This document shows positions 1 through 8,728 of a stretch of DNA of 64,000 nt, piece after piece. The number at the start of each line of letters is the position of its first letter. Positions within the stretch are counted from its first letter, which is position 1. This DNA comes from Hymenobacter sediminis. GTDB lineage: Bacteria > Bacteroidota > Bacteroidia > Cytophagales > Hymenobacteraceae. The notes beneath the pieces are model-generated. The model saw only the letters and a program-made list of their open reading frames with translations, ran no database searches and was not told the origin of the DNA. A program made the position numbers and the translations under genes. The stretch lies in contig NZ_QKNS01000005.1 in the NCBI RefSeq assembly GCF_003231285.1, positions 186,001 through 250,000 of the forward strand. The letters run 5' to 3'.

Positions 1-41
1 GAGGTGCAGTTAGTAGGGGTAGAAAAGCAGCTTGAAGCGAG

Positions 42-2501
42 CTACGGCCGGGCCTCCAGCCGCCAGGCAGCTTGTAGGCGCGGGTGGTTTTCGTCGGCGG
101 CGCGCAGGAATATCAGCTCATCGAGTTTGCCTACCCGCCAGGGCTCAATCATGTCGTCGTAGTGCGCGGAGGCTGGATTGCCGCTCTGGCCGCCGGGGAA
201 AATGCCGTAGGCTTTCACTTGCGGGCCTAGTGCTACTACCATCCGCCAGGAGGGGCCGTTGCGGGGGCCGATGGCATTCACCGAGCCTGGGCTGCCGGCG
301 CAGTCGATATCCTGCCGACCAAAGCCGGTCAGGTTTGCCAAGTGGTTGATGTCGGTGCTTTTCTGGTTGGCCCAGGCCCACTTCGGCCCCAGCGGCCCAA
401 ACTTCCGAGTAAGGGAATCGACGGCAAAGTGCAAGGATGCGGTTACCAGATCATGCACCGTCTCACGCTTTGCAGTAGTGCGGTTATCAACCCAGGCAGA
501 TGCGCCCGATTCTCGGAGTAGAAGCTGGTTGGTGCGGGCGCGGGAAGGGTAGCGCATTTCCAGCCCGGTGGCCGCCCCAAAATCATCTTCCCATAAGCGC
601 TTCACTAGGTCGTTGTACCATAGCTCAAAAATGCTGGCGGCTATAGCATCGGCCTCGTAGCGGTAGTTCCATTTTTGCAGTACCTGCTGGGCCGCATCTT
701 TCCAGGGAGCTGTGGCCGTTGCAGCGGGAGCATTGCCCGCTACTACGCTTAGCATCCAAGGCAGCATCTGGCGGGCATTCACGCCCAGGTTGTCGTTCTG
801 AAGGTTACGCAGGCTGTCGGGGGTAGCACCGCGCATCTGTGTCAGGCGCTCGTTGATGCGGTGTCCCCGGTCGGAGGGGGCGTAGTCCCAGCCGAGGTAG
901 TAGGGGTAATCAAGGCCGGCGGAGGGCTGGTTGGCCGACGATACGAAGCCGCGGGCCGGGTCCTTTACGTGCGGGTTCTGCTCCATCGGAATCCAGCCCT
1001 GCCAGTCGTAGCGCGCATCGGTGCCATCCAGAATAAACTTGCCCTGGTCGGGCCACTTCAGCGGGAAGCGGCCGTTGGGCTGAATGGCAATTTCGTTGCG
1101 GTTGTCGGCGAAGATGAAATTCTGGGCCGGTGAGGCATAGGTGCGCAGGGCGCGACGGTAATCGGGGTAGGAGTGGGCGCGGTTAAGACGGTAGAAGGCC
1201 AATACCTCATTGCCGCCGTCGTGGGCGGTCCAGCGCATGGCGTGCCGGATGGGGGTCTGCTTGTTGAAAACCTTCTCGTTTTGGTCATACACAATGGGGC
1301 CGTGGTGGGTGTAGAGCACGGTGTCGAGCCGGTCAGGCTGGCCCCGCACGACAATGCGCTCCACTACCCGGCGCACGGGTTTCCAGCGGCCCTCGTGCCA
1401 GTACTCACGCTGGCTGGCATCCCGGAACTTCAACTGGTACCAGTCCAGCACGTCGCCGCCCACGTTGGTCACGCCCCAGGCTACGTCCTCGTTAAACCCA
1501 ATGATAATGGTAGGCGCGCCCGGTATGGTTACGCCGTACACGTTTACACCCGGTGCGTGTAGCTGGGCCTGATACCAGATGCTGGGCAAGTTCAGCTGCA
1601 AGTGGGGGTCGTTGGCCAATAGCGGCAGACCGGATGCCGAGCGGCTGCCCGCCACCGCAAAATTATTGGAACCTAGCTCAGGGTCGGGCTCCCGCTGGGG
1701 CAACTTGCCCGCCATGGCGGCTGTAAAGGAAGGCGGAGTAGGGGGTAGAGGCTGCGGCTTGAACTCCAGCGGGGTACCGGGAGGCACAATGGCATCTTCG
1801 CGGTTGGGGTAGTCGGGAAATAAGTCACGCACTACATCCGGTCCGTACTTGCTCAGGACGTTGCTCAGGCGCAGGTCGTCGGAACGGCCGCTCAGGTCCC
1901 AGGCCATCAGCTTCAGCAGCAAAGCACTTTTCAGGGGTTGCCAGGGCTCGGGGGCGTAGTCGAGCAGCTTGTACTCGAAGGGGTAGTCCTTGGGAGAAAG
2001 GCTGTTGATGTATGCGTTCACACCTTCCGAGTACGACTCTAGCACTAGGCGCGTCGTGTCGTTGCGCAGCATTTCCCGCAGGGTGTTCTCGGCCCCGTAA
2101 GGCAGGCCCATGCGGCGCTGAAACCGGTCGTACTCCAGGGCTTTGGGTCCTACTACCTCTGAAATGCGCCCGGCGGCTACCCGGGTCATAAACTCCATTT
2201 GCCAGAGCCGGTCATGGGCCGTCAGGTAGCCCTGGGCATAATACAGGTCGTGCTCGTTCTCGGCAAAGATGTGGGGTACGCGTCTATCGTCGAAGCGCAC
2301 GCGCACGGGCTGGTGCAGGCCGGGTAGCTGTAGGGTTTGCTGGGCTGCAAGGTCAGCTTCTGCTTCGCCGTTTTGCCAGATGCCGCGGTAGGGGCTGAGC
2401 AGGCGCGCTACCGGCGGCACATCGCCGAGCTTGGTATTGAGGGCCCAGGTAAGGGCAAGCGTAACGAGCAGGGCGAGGCCGGGCTTAAGAATACGAAGCA
2501 T
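42..2501 (-). CDS. Penicillin acylase family Ntn hydrolase
   Basis: Secreted or membrane-anchored N-terminal-nucleophile amidohydrolase. Known members cleave beta-lactam side chains or N-acyl compounds; the substrate here cannot be read. The 819 residues match the usual precursor length. A hydrophobic N-terminal segment (about 7-20) is a signal anchor. Alpha-chain motifs YLTAHDRLWQME and GRISEVVG lie near 92-117. The autoprocessing site reads ELG/SNNFAV, making Ser278 the likely new N-terminal nucleophile. GDVLDWYQ and NDNLGVNARQ fit the beta chain. The ATG at 2501 is preceded about 32 nt upstream by TACCTTCC, a plausible -7 box. The stop lies 41 nt from the window edge, so the gene is complete. 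Confidence 0.93.
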   Translation of the reverse strand: MLRILKPGLALLVTLALTWALNTKLGDVPPVARLLSPYRGIWQNGEAEADLAAQQTLQLPGLHQPVRVRFDDRRVPHIFAENEHDLYYAQGYLTAHDRLWQMEFMTRVAAGRISEVVGPKALEYDRFQRRMGLPYGAENTLREMLRNDTTRLVLESYSEGVNAYINSLSPKDYPFEYKLLDYAPEPWQPLKSALLLKLMAWDLSGRSDDLRLSNVLSKYGPDVVRDLFPDYPNREDAIVPPGTPLEFKPQPLPPTPPSFTAAMAGKLPQREPDPELGSNNFAVAGSRSASGLPLLANDPHLQLNLPSIWYQAQLHAPGVNVYGVTIPGAPTIIIGFNEDVAWGVTNVGGDVLDWYQLKFRDASQREYWHEGRWKPVRRVVERIVVRGQPDRLDTVLYTHHGPIVYDQNEKVFNKQTPIRHAMRWTAHDGGNEVLAFYRLNRAHSYPDYRRALRTYASPAQNFIFADNRNEIAIQPNGRFPLKWPDQGKFILDGTDARYDWQGWIPMEQNPHVKDPARGFVSSANQPSAGLDYPYYLGWDYAPSDRGHRINERLTQMRGATPDSLRNLQNDNLGVNARQMLPWMLSVVAGNAPAATATAPWKDAAQQVLQKWNYRYEADAIAASIFELWYNDLVKRLWEDDFGAATGLEMRYPSRARTNQLLLRESGASAWVDNRTTAKRETVHDLVTASLHFAVDSLTRKFGPLGPKWAWANQKSTDINHLANLTGFGRQDIDCAGSPGSVNAIGPRNGPSWRMVVALGPQVKAYGIFPGGQSGNPASAHYDDMIEPWRVGKLDELIFLRAADENHPRLQAAWRLEARP

Positions 2502-2576
2502 AAACTACCAGAGAGCAAGGGCCCGGAAGGTAGTAAATGCTTCGTATTCTATCGTTAGCCGATAAGTGCTACCCCC

Positions 2577-3185
2577 TTACTCAGCCGGAACCGTAGCAGC
2601 ACCACCCTTTGGCAGGTACACCCGGAAGCCTAGAGCTATATCAAGGTAGTTTCGACCAAATGCATTTGAGTTGCCTGTATTAGCAGCGTATTTTACCAAC
2701 GCTTCCAGTCCTACATTGGGCGTAATAAAGTAGTTATACCCTACCCCCAGACTGGCAAGTAGGCTAACATCGTTGCCTTTGATAGTATAGTCGTTCGTCC
2801 CAGACCGATAGCTGTCCAAAACTCCACCTACACTTAGCTCGCCAAATACCCGGTGCTTGCTGCTGGACGGCAAATAGTATCGAAGCCATGGCAAAAGCCC
2901 CAACTCTAGGTTGCGCTGCTTCGCCGCACGGCCAAATCCTGCCGGATATTTCACCGATGAATAGCCAATTGGTGCAACAATGCCTAGAGCTACGTTATCG
3001 GCTACAAACGTGCCGATTGAAGGCGAAAGCTGCCCACTAATCCGACGAATTCCACCATTGCTTTGATAGGTGATGTTTCCGGCGCTCAGGCCCAGCACTC
3101 GCGTGCCCTTTGTGGTTTGGCCTAGGGCTGTACCGGCAGTACATACAGTGAGGCCTAGTGCTAGCAGGCAATATGCTTTTAACAT
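2577..3185 (-). CDS. Outer-membrane beta-barrel protein
   Basis: Probable small outer-membrane barrel of about 202 residues; function unknown. I chose the ATG at 3185 because it starts a good signal peptide (MLKAYCLLALGLTVCTAGTA, ending at GQ); the reading frame stays open about 14 codons further upstream. The mature part alternates polar and hydrophobic residues with Gly-rich turns, and contains GVGYNYFITPNVGLEAL and a final strand ALGFRVYLPK, typical of eight-stranded barrels. It lies 75 nt downstream of the penicillin acylase start on the same strand, with no sign of functional linkage. Confidence 0.75.
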   Translation of the reverse strand: MLKAYCLLALGLTVCTAGTALGQTTKGTRVLGLSAGNITYQSNGGIRRISGQLSPSIGTFVADNVALGIVAPIGYSSVKYPAGFGRAAKQRNLELGLLPWLRYYLPSSSKHRVFGELSVGGVLDSYRSGTNDYTIKGNDVSLLASLGVGYNYFITPNVGLEALVKYAANTGNSNAFGRNYLDIALGFRVYLPKGGAATVPAE

Positions 3186-3281
3186 GTAGAGAAGAGATAA
3201 AAGAATTATTGAGTCAAAGATGATCAATGAACTCTAATAGGAACTACTTAAGTATCGGGCAGAAGCAATATTTAGTAAAGT

Positions 3282-3353
3282 AGATACCCCACTGCACATA
3301 AAAAGAGCCATTTCTAAGCAGAAATGGCTCTTTTTATGTGCAGTGGGGTATCT
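3282..3353. terminator. Perfect 34-bp-arm hairpin
   Basis: Arms 3282-3315 and 3320-3353 are exact reverse complements around a 4-nt loop (AAGC). The core contains GAGCCATTTCT and a run of five T follows the complementary GGCTC, so it could act as an intrinsic terminator, probably for the leftward RlpA-like gene. The right arm overlaps that gene's stop codon (3352-3354). The arms are much longer than a terminator needs. Confidence 0.75.
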
Positions 3354-4170
3354 ATAAGTTCTCACCCTGTCGGACTAGCCCGGCTACCCCTATCCTAGAC
3401 AGGCGTAAGCGTACGGCATCGGCTTCGGCGGGGGTAGCAAAGCGACCAACGAGCACCCGGTTCAGGGTTTTGCCGTCGGGGGTATTGGTGGCTACGGTGG
3501 TTACCAACAGCTTGGGCTCCACGCTCTGGATTTTGTCCATTACGGCGCGGGCGTTGCGAACATCACCAAAAGTGCCGGCCTGAATCACGTAGGTAGCTTC
3601 GGGTTCGGGCGTGAGGGTCACATCTTCGGCTTCTGAAGAGCCAGGGCGGATGTCGGCCAGCAGGCCTACCGCTACGGTAGAGTCGGCGGCCAGAGTAGCT
3701 AGGTCAGCAGGAGCGTCGGTGGGGCCTAGGGGTGTTTCGGGAGCTACTACCTCCGCTACCACCGAAACTGCGCCGTGCGTAACAATGCCCAGAGGGCGGG
3801 CCGCTACCTCCGAAAGGTCCAGGATGCGCTGGTGACGGAAAGGACCCCGGTCGGTAACGCGCACTACTACCGATTCGCCGGTTTCAGGGTTAGAAACGCG
3901 CAGCTTGGTGCCGAAAGGCAGAGTTTTGTGGGCGCAGGTGTACTTGTTGCGGTCAAACCGCTCGCCGCTGCTGGTGCGGCGGCCTTGATGTTCGCGGCCG
4001 TACCAGGAGGCTCGTCCGCGCATTACCGTTGCCTTTTTAGCGGCAGCGGCGGGGGCTTTTTCATCTTCACGTATGCTTGCCGGGCGGGCTGAGGCCGAGA
4101 AGGCCGTCAGCAGCACAAAGAGCATGGCCATCATCAAGCCCGAGACATGCAGTCGTAGATTCAACTTCAT
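3352..4170 (-). CDS. RlpA-like lipoprotein/lytic transglycosylase with SPOR domain
   Basis: Envelope protein related to RlpA, whose characterised members bind denuded septal peptidoglycan and in some species cleave it. After a signal peptide (about 1-28, ending SASA) comes a double-psi beta-barrel domain (about 50-142) with the RlpA signatures GRASWYG, TSSGERFD, LPFGTKLRV and VRVTDRGPF. The catalytic-type Asp in VTDRGP is present. A SPOR domain follows at about 190-270 (YVIQAGTFGDVRNARAV ... NRVLVGRF). No lipobox Cys is visible, so it is probably soluble periplasmic. The reverse-strand box TAGCTTTG at 4196-4203 lies about 33 nt upstream. Confidence 0.9.
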   Translation of the reverse strand: MKLNLRLHVSGLMMAMLFVLLTAFSASARPASIREDEKAPAAAAKKATVMRGRASWYGREHQGRRTSSGERFDRNKYTCAHKTLPFGTKLRVSNPETGESVVVRVTDRGPFRHQRILDLSEVAARPLGIVTHGAVSVVAEVVAPETPLGPTDAPADLATLAADSTVAVGLLADIRPGSSEAEDVTLTPEPEATYVIQAGTFGDVRNARAVMDKIQSVEPKLLVTTVATNTPDGKTLNRVLVGRFATPAEADAVRLRLSRIGVAGLVRQGENL

Positions 4171-4195
4171 TCGTTCTCTTGGTTGGTGAGTACGA

Positions 4196-4203
4196 CAAAG
4201 CTA
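4196..4203 (-). promoter_or_regulatory. -7 box of the RlpA-like gene
   Basis: Reverse strand reads TAGCTTTG, a perfect match to the Bacteroidota -7 consensus TAnnTTTG, starting 33 nt before the RlpA-like ATG. No clear TTTG -33 box is seen about 19 nt further upstream. Confidence 0.5.
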
Positions 4204-4721
4204 GGAGTGCTCACCACACTGCTTCCGTTCGGCTCTGTATATGAGGTAGGCAAGATGTTTGGTAGTTGGCTTTTTTGAAGAATTATTGCATTTAAATAAT
4301 CAAGTGTATCAGCGGGAAATACCTGATTGTGTTTCCTTAAGCCATGATTTGCACTCTTTTTAGTCTGGTTAAAGTCTGCACATGAAATAAGACTATCCGC
4401 GGCTTAAAAAATTTTGTCCTTTAAGGACAGCACAAGCTTAGAGCCGGGTTGCAAAAGTCACGGAAATGTTCTAAGGGTAATAGCTCTTTTCCTACCGCTC
4501 ACTTCCTGATTAGCTCGGTGTGAAGTACCCGCGCTTTCTGGTAGTCCCGGCCTCCTCTCTAATGGAATGCAACGCCGATATGAATAGCCCGCAGGCCGGG
4601 TAGCAAAAGCACTTTTGCTGTCTTCTCTGGCTGACCAAAGCTAGCGCAGCCACCAAAGCAGCGTTTTAAATCTATGTAATGGCCGCTTCTGGCACCGCAT
4701 CAGGTAGCGCCGGTTTTGCCG
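4204..4721. other. AT-rich intergenic region between divergent genes
   Basis: About 520 nt without a convincing ORF between the leftward RlpA-like gene and the rightward DUF72 gene. It is AT-richer than its surroundings. Visible structure is limited to a 12-nt palindrome in GTCCTTTAAGGAC near 4424-4436 and a small hairpin (AGCAAAAG/CTTTTGCT) near 4602-4619. I see no tRNA fold or known riboswitch motif. Confidence 0.5.
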
Positions 4722-4729
4722 TACCTTCG
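4722..4729 (+). promoter_or_regulatory. -7 box placed for a leaderless transcript
   Basis: TACCTTCG matches TAnnTTnG and begins exactly 12 nt before the ATG at 4734. With the usual distance from this element to the transcription start, the mRNA would begin at or next to the start codon. The same 12-nt offset is seen at three other genes in the window. Confidence 0.5.
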
Positions 4730-4733
4730 GGAT

Positions 4734-5648
4734 ATGGATTTTGGCCGCCTCTCTGACCTGCGCTACGTAAACTTCCGCCTACCCCCCGACCACTCCGAAA
4801 CCCCGCGGGTGCTAGCCCGTGCTCTTCCTTCGCAGCCGGCTCCGCCGAGCGTGTATGTGGGTTGCCCCATCTGGACCAACAAGGCCTGGCTGGGAAGCTA
4901 CTTCCCGCAGGGCATCCGGGAGGCCGACTACCTGCACCATTACGGCCGGCAGTTTAATAGCATTGAGCTGAATACTACCCATTACCGCATTCCTGACGCT
5001 ACTACCGTGCGGCGGTGGCGCGAGGCTGTACCCACTACCTTCCGGTTTTGCCCCAAGCTGCCCCAGTCCATCAGCCACGACCGGGCTCTGTACAATGCCG
5101 ACGAGCTGACTCTAAGCTTCTGCCGGGCTATTGAAGGGCTAGGGCCCACGCTGGGCCATGCCTTCCTGCAACTGCCACCTACGTTCGGACCTGAGCACTT
5201 GCCCCGGCTAGAGCGCTACCTTCTCGATTTTCCCGACTTCGTGCCGCTGGCGGTGGAGCTGCGCCACCCGGCTTGGTTTACCGATGCCGAACTGCTGGCC
5301 TCCGTAACGGCCATGCTGGAAGCGCTGAACAAGCCCTTACTTATCAGCGACGTGGCCGGCCGCCGCGACGTGTTGCATATGCGCCTAACTACCCCCACGG
5401 CCTTCGTGCGCATTAACGGACACGGGTTAGTAGACTCCGATTTCCGCCGCGCCGACGATTGGGCCGCGCGCGTGGCGGGGTGGTTAGAGGCTGGCCTGCA
5501 CACGGCCTATGTATTCATTCATCAGAAAGATATTATGCACGCGCCGCTGTGGGCTGAGCATTTTCTGCGCCGCCTACATGAGCTGACGGGCATGGCAGTG
5601 CAGCCGCCCCGCATCATTCCGCAGCCGGTGCAAGGCAGTCTGTTTTAA
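4734..5648 (+). CDS. DUF72 family protein
   Basis: TIM-barrel-like DUF72 protein of 304 residues; the family's biochemical role is unknown. Family signatures are VGCPIWTNKAWLGSYFP near the start, HYGRQFNSIELNTTHY, FRFCPKLPQSISH, HAFLQLPPTFGP, AVELRHPAWF, and AYVFIHQKDIMHAP at the end. I prefer the ATG at 4734 over an in-frame TTG at 4716 because of the promoter box exactly 12 nt upstream. It is monocistronic, ending at a strong hairpin. Confidence 0.88.
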   Translation: MDFGRLSDLRYVNFRLPPDHSETPRVLARALPSQPAPPSVYVGCPIWTNKAWLGSYFPQGIREADYLHHYGRQFNSIELNTTHYRIPDATTVRRWREAVPTTFRFCPKLPQSISHDRALYNADELTLSFCRAIEGLGPTLGHAFLQLPPTFGPEHLPRLERYLLDFPDFVPLAVELRHPAWFTDAELLASVTAMLEALNKPLLISDVAGRRDVLHMRLTTPTAFVRINGHGLVDSDFRRADDWAARVAGWLEAGLHTAYVFIHQKDIMHAPLWAEHFLRRLHELTGMAVQPPRIIPQPVQGSLF

Positions 5649-5650
5649 GC

Positions 5651-5690
5651 AAAGCGGCTTTCGATGATCCTCATCGAAAGCCGCTTTTTT
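5651..5690. terminator. 17-bp-stem intrinsic terminator
   Basis: Stem 5651-5667/5671-5687, perfect, 3-nt loop, followed by a T tract to 5690. It lies 2 nt after the DUF72 stop and 9 nt before the end of the convergent barrel gene; the AAA at the other foot gives U residues in the opposite direction too, so it may serve both. Confidence 0.85.
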
Positions 5691-5695
5691 GGGTA

Positions 5696-6361
5696 TTAAT
5701 GAGTAAGCTGACTGCCTAGGCTGAACTTGATGCCCAGTTCCGGGGCGAAACCATAACGCGCCTGGGCTGCCTTCTTAGTGGCGTAATGGTAGAGCTGGTC
5801 TCGGCCTACCCCGGCACCAATGTAGGCATCAAACCAGCCGTACTTGCCAATGCGTCGTTGCAGACCCCAATTGAGCGTAAGCGTGGAGTAGTCGTAGGCG
5901 GCGTAGGCCGTGCGGGACCGGAATGCCGAGGTAGTTTGCAACGAAAAATAGTTACCGACAAAAGGACCTGTTGCCCGGCCTTTCTGGCGGCGTTTCTCTT
6001 GGTTGTAGTAGTACTTTACACCAGCATCAAAGCCCCATTCGGTAGTCAGGCTGGGGCGGGAGCCATCAAAGTAGCGCGGGCGGCGGCCCAGGTCGAACCC
6101 ACTAAAGGCGTTGGCATACACGGCTACGGCTGGCGAAAGATGGTGCTCAGCACCTAGCACCAGGGGTAGGGAGGTTCCCTGATAGCCGCCTATCGTGAGG
6201 CCACGGGTAAAGCCTGTACCCAGCTTGAGGAGCGTACCTGAGCTAGCAGTAGGCACACTTGCTGAAGACGGAATAGAGTCGGTGGTTTGAGCCAGAGCTG
6301 GTAAAGCCAAGAGGGCCAGCCCGGCTGCTAGAACACACGTTGTAAAACGAAAAGAAAACAT
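5696..6361 (-). CDS. Outer-membrane beta-barrel protein
   Basis: Unrecognised exported protein of 221 residues. The ATG at 6361 gives a clean signal peptide (FRFTTCVLAAGLALLALPALAQ). The mature part has aromatic-rich amphipathic strands (GGYQGTSLPLVLGAEHHLS, KYYYNQEKRRQ, STLTLNWGLQRRIGKYGWFD) and ends in a strand, GIKFSLGSQ, as in porin-like barrels. A reading starting further upstream would lack a signal sequence. Convergent with the DUF72 gene. Confidence 0.72.
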   Translation of the reverse strand: MFSFRFTTCVLAAGLALLALPALAQTTDSIPSSASVPTASSGTLLKLGTGFTRGLTIGGYQGTSLPLVLGAEHHLSPAVAVYANAFSGFDLGRRPRYFDGSRPSLTTEWGFDAGVKYYYNQEKRRQKGRATGPFVGNYFSLQTTSAFRSRTAYAAYDYSTLTLNWGLQRRIGKYGWFDAYIGAGVGRDQLYHYATKKAAQARYGFAPELGIKFSLGSQLTH

Positions 6362-6517
6362 AGAATAAAGAGTAAGAAGAAGGATCGGGCAGAAGAGAGG
6401 CAGCCCCAATGAATGGTTGCACGTAGCAGGGGTAGAATCTAAAAAGCGAACTAGCTCATCCGTTCGGCCGCTGAATCCAGTATCTTCAGGCAAGTCCCAC
6501 GGACTACATACCTCTCT

Positions 6518-8632
6518 ATGAAATTTCTACCCTTTATTTACCTGGTTTCAGAATTAAGTGGGTTGGCTTTATCTGGTAAGGCCCAGCAGATTGCGCCTGC
6601 CGATGATGCCGCCGCAGCCGCCGAAACCCGCTGCCTGCTTTTGCCCCTTGACCCCGCCGCCAGGGCGGCCCATGTGCCCTTGATAGTAGAAGCGGAGGTG
6701 CTGACCGCCGAAGGCTTTCGGGCTCCTAATGGGCGCATCTACACTCGTCACCAACTGCGGGTATTCAAGCAATTGAAAGGGGAGACCCGTGCCGAGCTAA
6801 CCGTGCTGACTGAAGGCGGTACCGTGGGCCTCGACCGGCATGAGCTAACCAATACGCTGCGCCTCTCGCCCGGTCAACAGGGGTTGTTTTTTCTGGAACC
6901 TGCCAGTTTTGCTGGGGTAGCCGCCGGCGCCGGATGGAGCGTGTACGGCAGCCAGCAGGGCTTTGTGGAGTATGATGTGCGCACGGCTACGGCTACTGAG
7001 CCTTTCCATTCCTACCCCTTGGTGGGGCCCGAGTTCTACCAGAAGGTAGCCAAAGCCGCCCCGCGTGAGGTAGCGCCCAACCTTGCCCTGCGGAAAGCCC
7101 AGGCCCGGCGAGCTGCTCCGCCGGTGGCTGCCAAAGGCCAGGCCCCGCTTATTGCCCTGCTAGAGCCACGCAGCCTTACGGCTGGCACCAACGCCGTGCT
7201 CACCATTTCGGGCTCAGGGTTTGGCCCGGCCCGCGGTAGTGGAGGGGTGGAGTTCCGGAACGCCGATGACGGCGGGAGCACGTACACCAAAGCCAACGAC
7301 GACGATTACGTCAGCTGGTCAGATACCCAGATTCGGGTGCGCGTGCCCTCTGCCAGTGCCAGCGGCAACCCCGCCGGTACGGGCACGGTGCGCGTTACCA
7401 CCACCGATCAGCAGCAGGTAGTAAGCCCGGTAGCCGTGCAGATTGTGTACGCCGTTGCCAACGTGCAGGACACGCGCACCAAGCAGCGGGCCGTGCCGGC
7501 GCACCGAAATCAGAACAGCACCGGGGGCATCACTTTTCGCTTTGAGCCACGATTTACGGCTAACAATGCCGCCAATGCCGCCTGGCAGCGGGCGCTGGCT
7601 ACATGGCGTTGCCAGACCGGCATCAACTGGGAGGTAGGGGAGCCGCGCACTAGTGAAGGTGTTAAGGAAGATGGCGAAAACGCTGTGGGCTTCGACTCAG
7701 GTACCGGGCTGCCTGCCAACGTGCTGGGGCGTACCACCAGCTACTACCGGGGCTGCTACCTGCCCGGCGGCGGGGTAACCTTCTATGTGCAGGAAATTGA
7801 CATGGAGTTTGACGACGGGGTGAACTGGCAGTTTGGGCCCGGTATTCCCTCCATAACGCAGTTTGATTTTGAGTCGGTGGCCGTGCACGAGTTAGGGCAT
7901 GCCCAGCAGCTTTCCCACCTGATTCTGCCCACGGCCGTTATGCACTACGCCGTAGCCCGTGGGCAGCGCAGCCGAACGCTAGCTGCCGTCAGCGACATTG
8001 CTGGGGGCCGCTACGTGCTCCGGACGCGCAGCTTTATTGCCCCTGTCTGCAGCCAGCCCCCTATGCTACCGGCCCCGCTTACAGGCCAGAGCGCCGGCTT
8101 TGTAGCCGGCATCGGCACTACGGTGCAGTGGTCGACCCGGGATGAGTGCTTTGTAAGTGGCTTCGTGGTGGAGCGCGCGCCCGCCGATACCACGGCCGGT
8201 TGGCGGCCGGTAGGCACTGTAGCGGCCGGCGCCGCCAACGGCGAATACCGCTTCCTGGATGCTCAGGCGCCGGCCGGCCTGAACTACTACCGCCTCCGCC
8301 TGCGCCGACCAGATAACAGCCTGGATACCGGCCCACCCGTAGGGACAACCGATGATGCTTCTGCTGTTAGCGGCCTGCAGGTTTTTCCAAATCCTATTCC
8401 CAACGACGGCTCGCCCCTCGGGCTGCAGTACCTCGGCGCCGAGGCCGGAACGCTTACCGTGCGCTTCTACGATGCCGTAGGGCGCTACCTCAATGGGGTT
8501 GTGGTTGAGTACCAGCGCGGGCTGAACCGCCTGACGGTGGTGCCTCCACCACTGCGAGCCGGCTACTACCTCCTGCGCTGGAACGACTCCAACGGACCGA
8601 AGGGCACTATCCCACTGGTTAAAGTAGAGTAA
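6518..8632 (+). CDS. T9SS-exported TIG-domain zinc metalloprotease
   Basis: Secreted zinc protease of 704 residues. Order: signal peptide (about 1-23), an N-terminal region of unknown fold, an IPT/TIG Ig-like domain (about 209-312, LTISGSGFGPARG ... VRVTTTDQQ), then a matrixin-like peptidase with VAVHELGHAQQLSH (zinc ligands His457, His461 and His467) followed by a Met-containing turn LPTAVMHYA. Next comes an FnIII-like segment (about 540-615, with NYYRLRLRRPD). The C-terminus (about 620-704, VFPNPIPNDG ... GYYLLRWND) is a type A T9SS sorting domain, implying export to the cell surface or medium. The gene is alone and ends in an extraordinary palindrome. Confidence 0.88.
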   Translation: MKFLPFIYLVSELSGLALSGKAQQIAPADDAAAAAETRCLLLPLDPAARAAHVPLIVEAEVLTAEGFRAPNGRIYTRHQLRVFKQLKGETRAELTVLTEGGTVGLDRHELTNTLRLSPGQQGLFFLEPASFAGVAAGAGWSVYGSQQGFVEYDVRTATATEPFHSYPLVGPEFYQKVAKAAPREVAPNLALRKAQARRAAPPVAAKGQAPLIALLEPRSLTAGTNAVLTISGSGFGPARGSGGVEFRNADDGGSTYTKANDDDYVSWSDTQIRVRVPSASASGNPAGTGTVRVTTTDQQQVVSPVAVQIVYAVANVQDTRTKQRAVPAHRNQNSTGGITFRFEPRFTANNAANAAWQRALATWRCQTGINWEVGEPRTSEGVKEDGENAVGFDSGTGLPANVLGRTTSYYRGCYLPGGGVTFYVQEIDMEFDDGVNWQFGPGIPSITQFDFESVAVHELGHAQQLSHLILPTAVMHYAVARGQRSRTLAAVSDIAGGRYVLRTRSFIAPVCSQPPMLPAPLTGQSAGFVAGIGTTVQWSTRDECFVSGFVVERAPADTTAGWRPVGTVAAGAANGEYRFLDAQAPAGLNYYRLRLRRPDNSLDTGPPVGTTDDASAVSGLQVFPNPIPNDGSPLGLQYLGAEAGTLTVRFYDAVGRYLNGVVVEYQRGLNRLTVVPPPLRAGYYLLRWNDSNGPKGTIPLVKVE

Positions 8633-8636
8633 GATT

Positions 8637-8721
8637 TCCCTACCCCTAATTAAGAAGCCCAACCGGCAGCTGAAGTACTGTACTTCAGCTGCCGGTTGGG
8701 CTTCTTAATTAGGGGTAGGGA
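8637..8721. terminator. 85-nt perfect palindrome between convergent genes
   Basis: The sequence is symmetric around base 8679, with 42-bp arms (8637-8678 and 8680-8721) without a mismatch. It starts 4 nt after the metalloprotease stop and ends 7 nt before the stop of the convergent ketoacyl-synthase gene. It probably terminates transcription from both sides, but its length and symmetry are far beyond ordinary terminators, and it lacks a long T tract. Confidence 0.75.
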
Positions 8722-8728
8722 GAACTGG

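Noticed and set aside
4716..4733. TTG start of the DUF72 gene
   Set aside because: The stretch contains the promoter box TACCTTCG at the 12-nt spacing seen elsewhere, so the ATG at 4734 is the better start.
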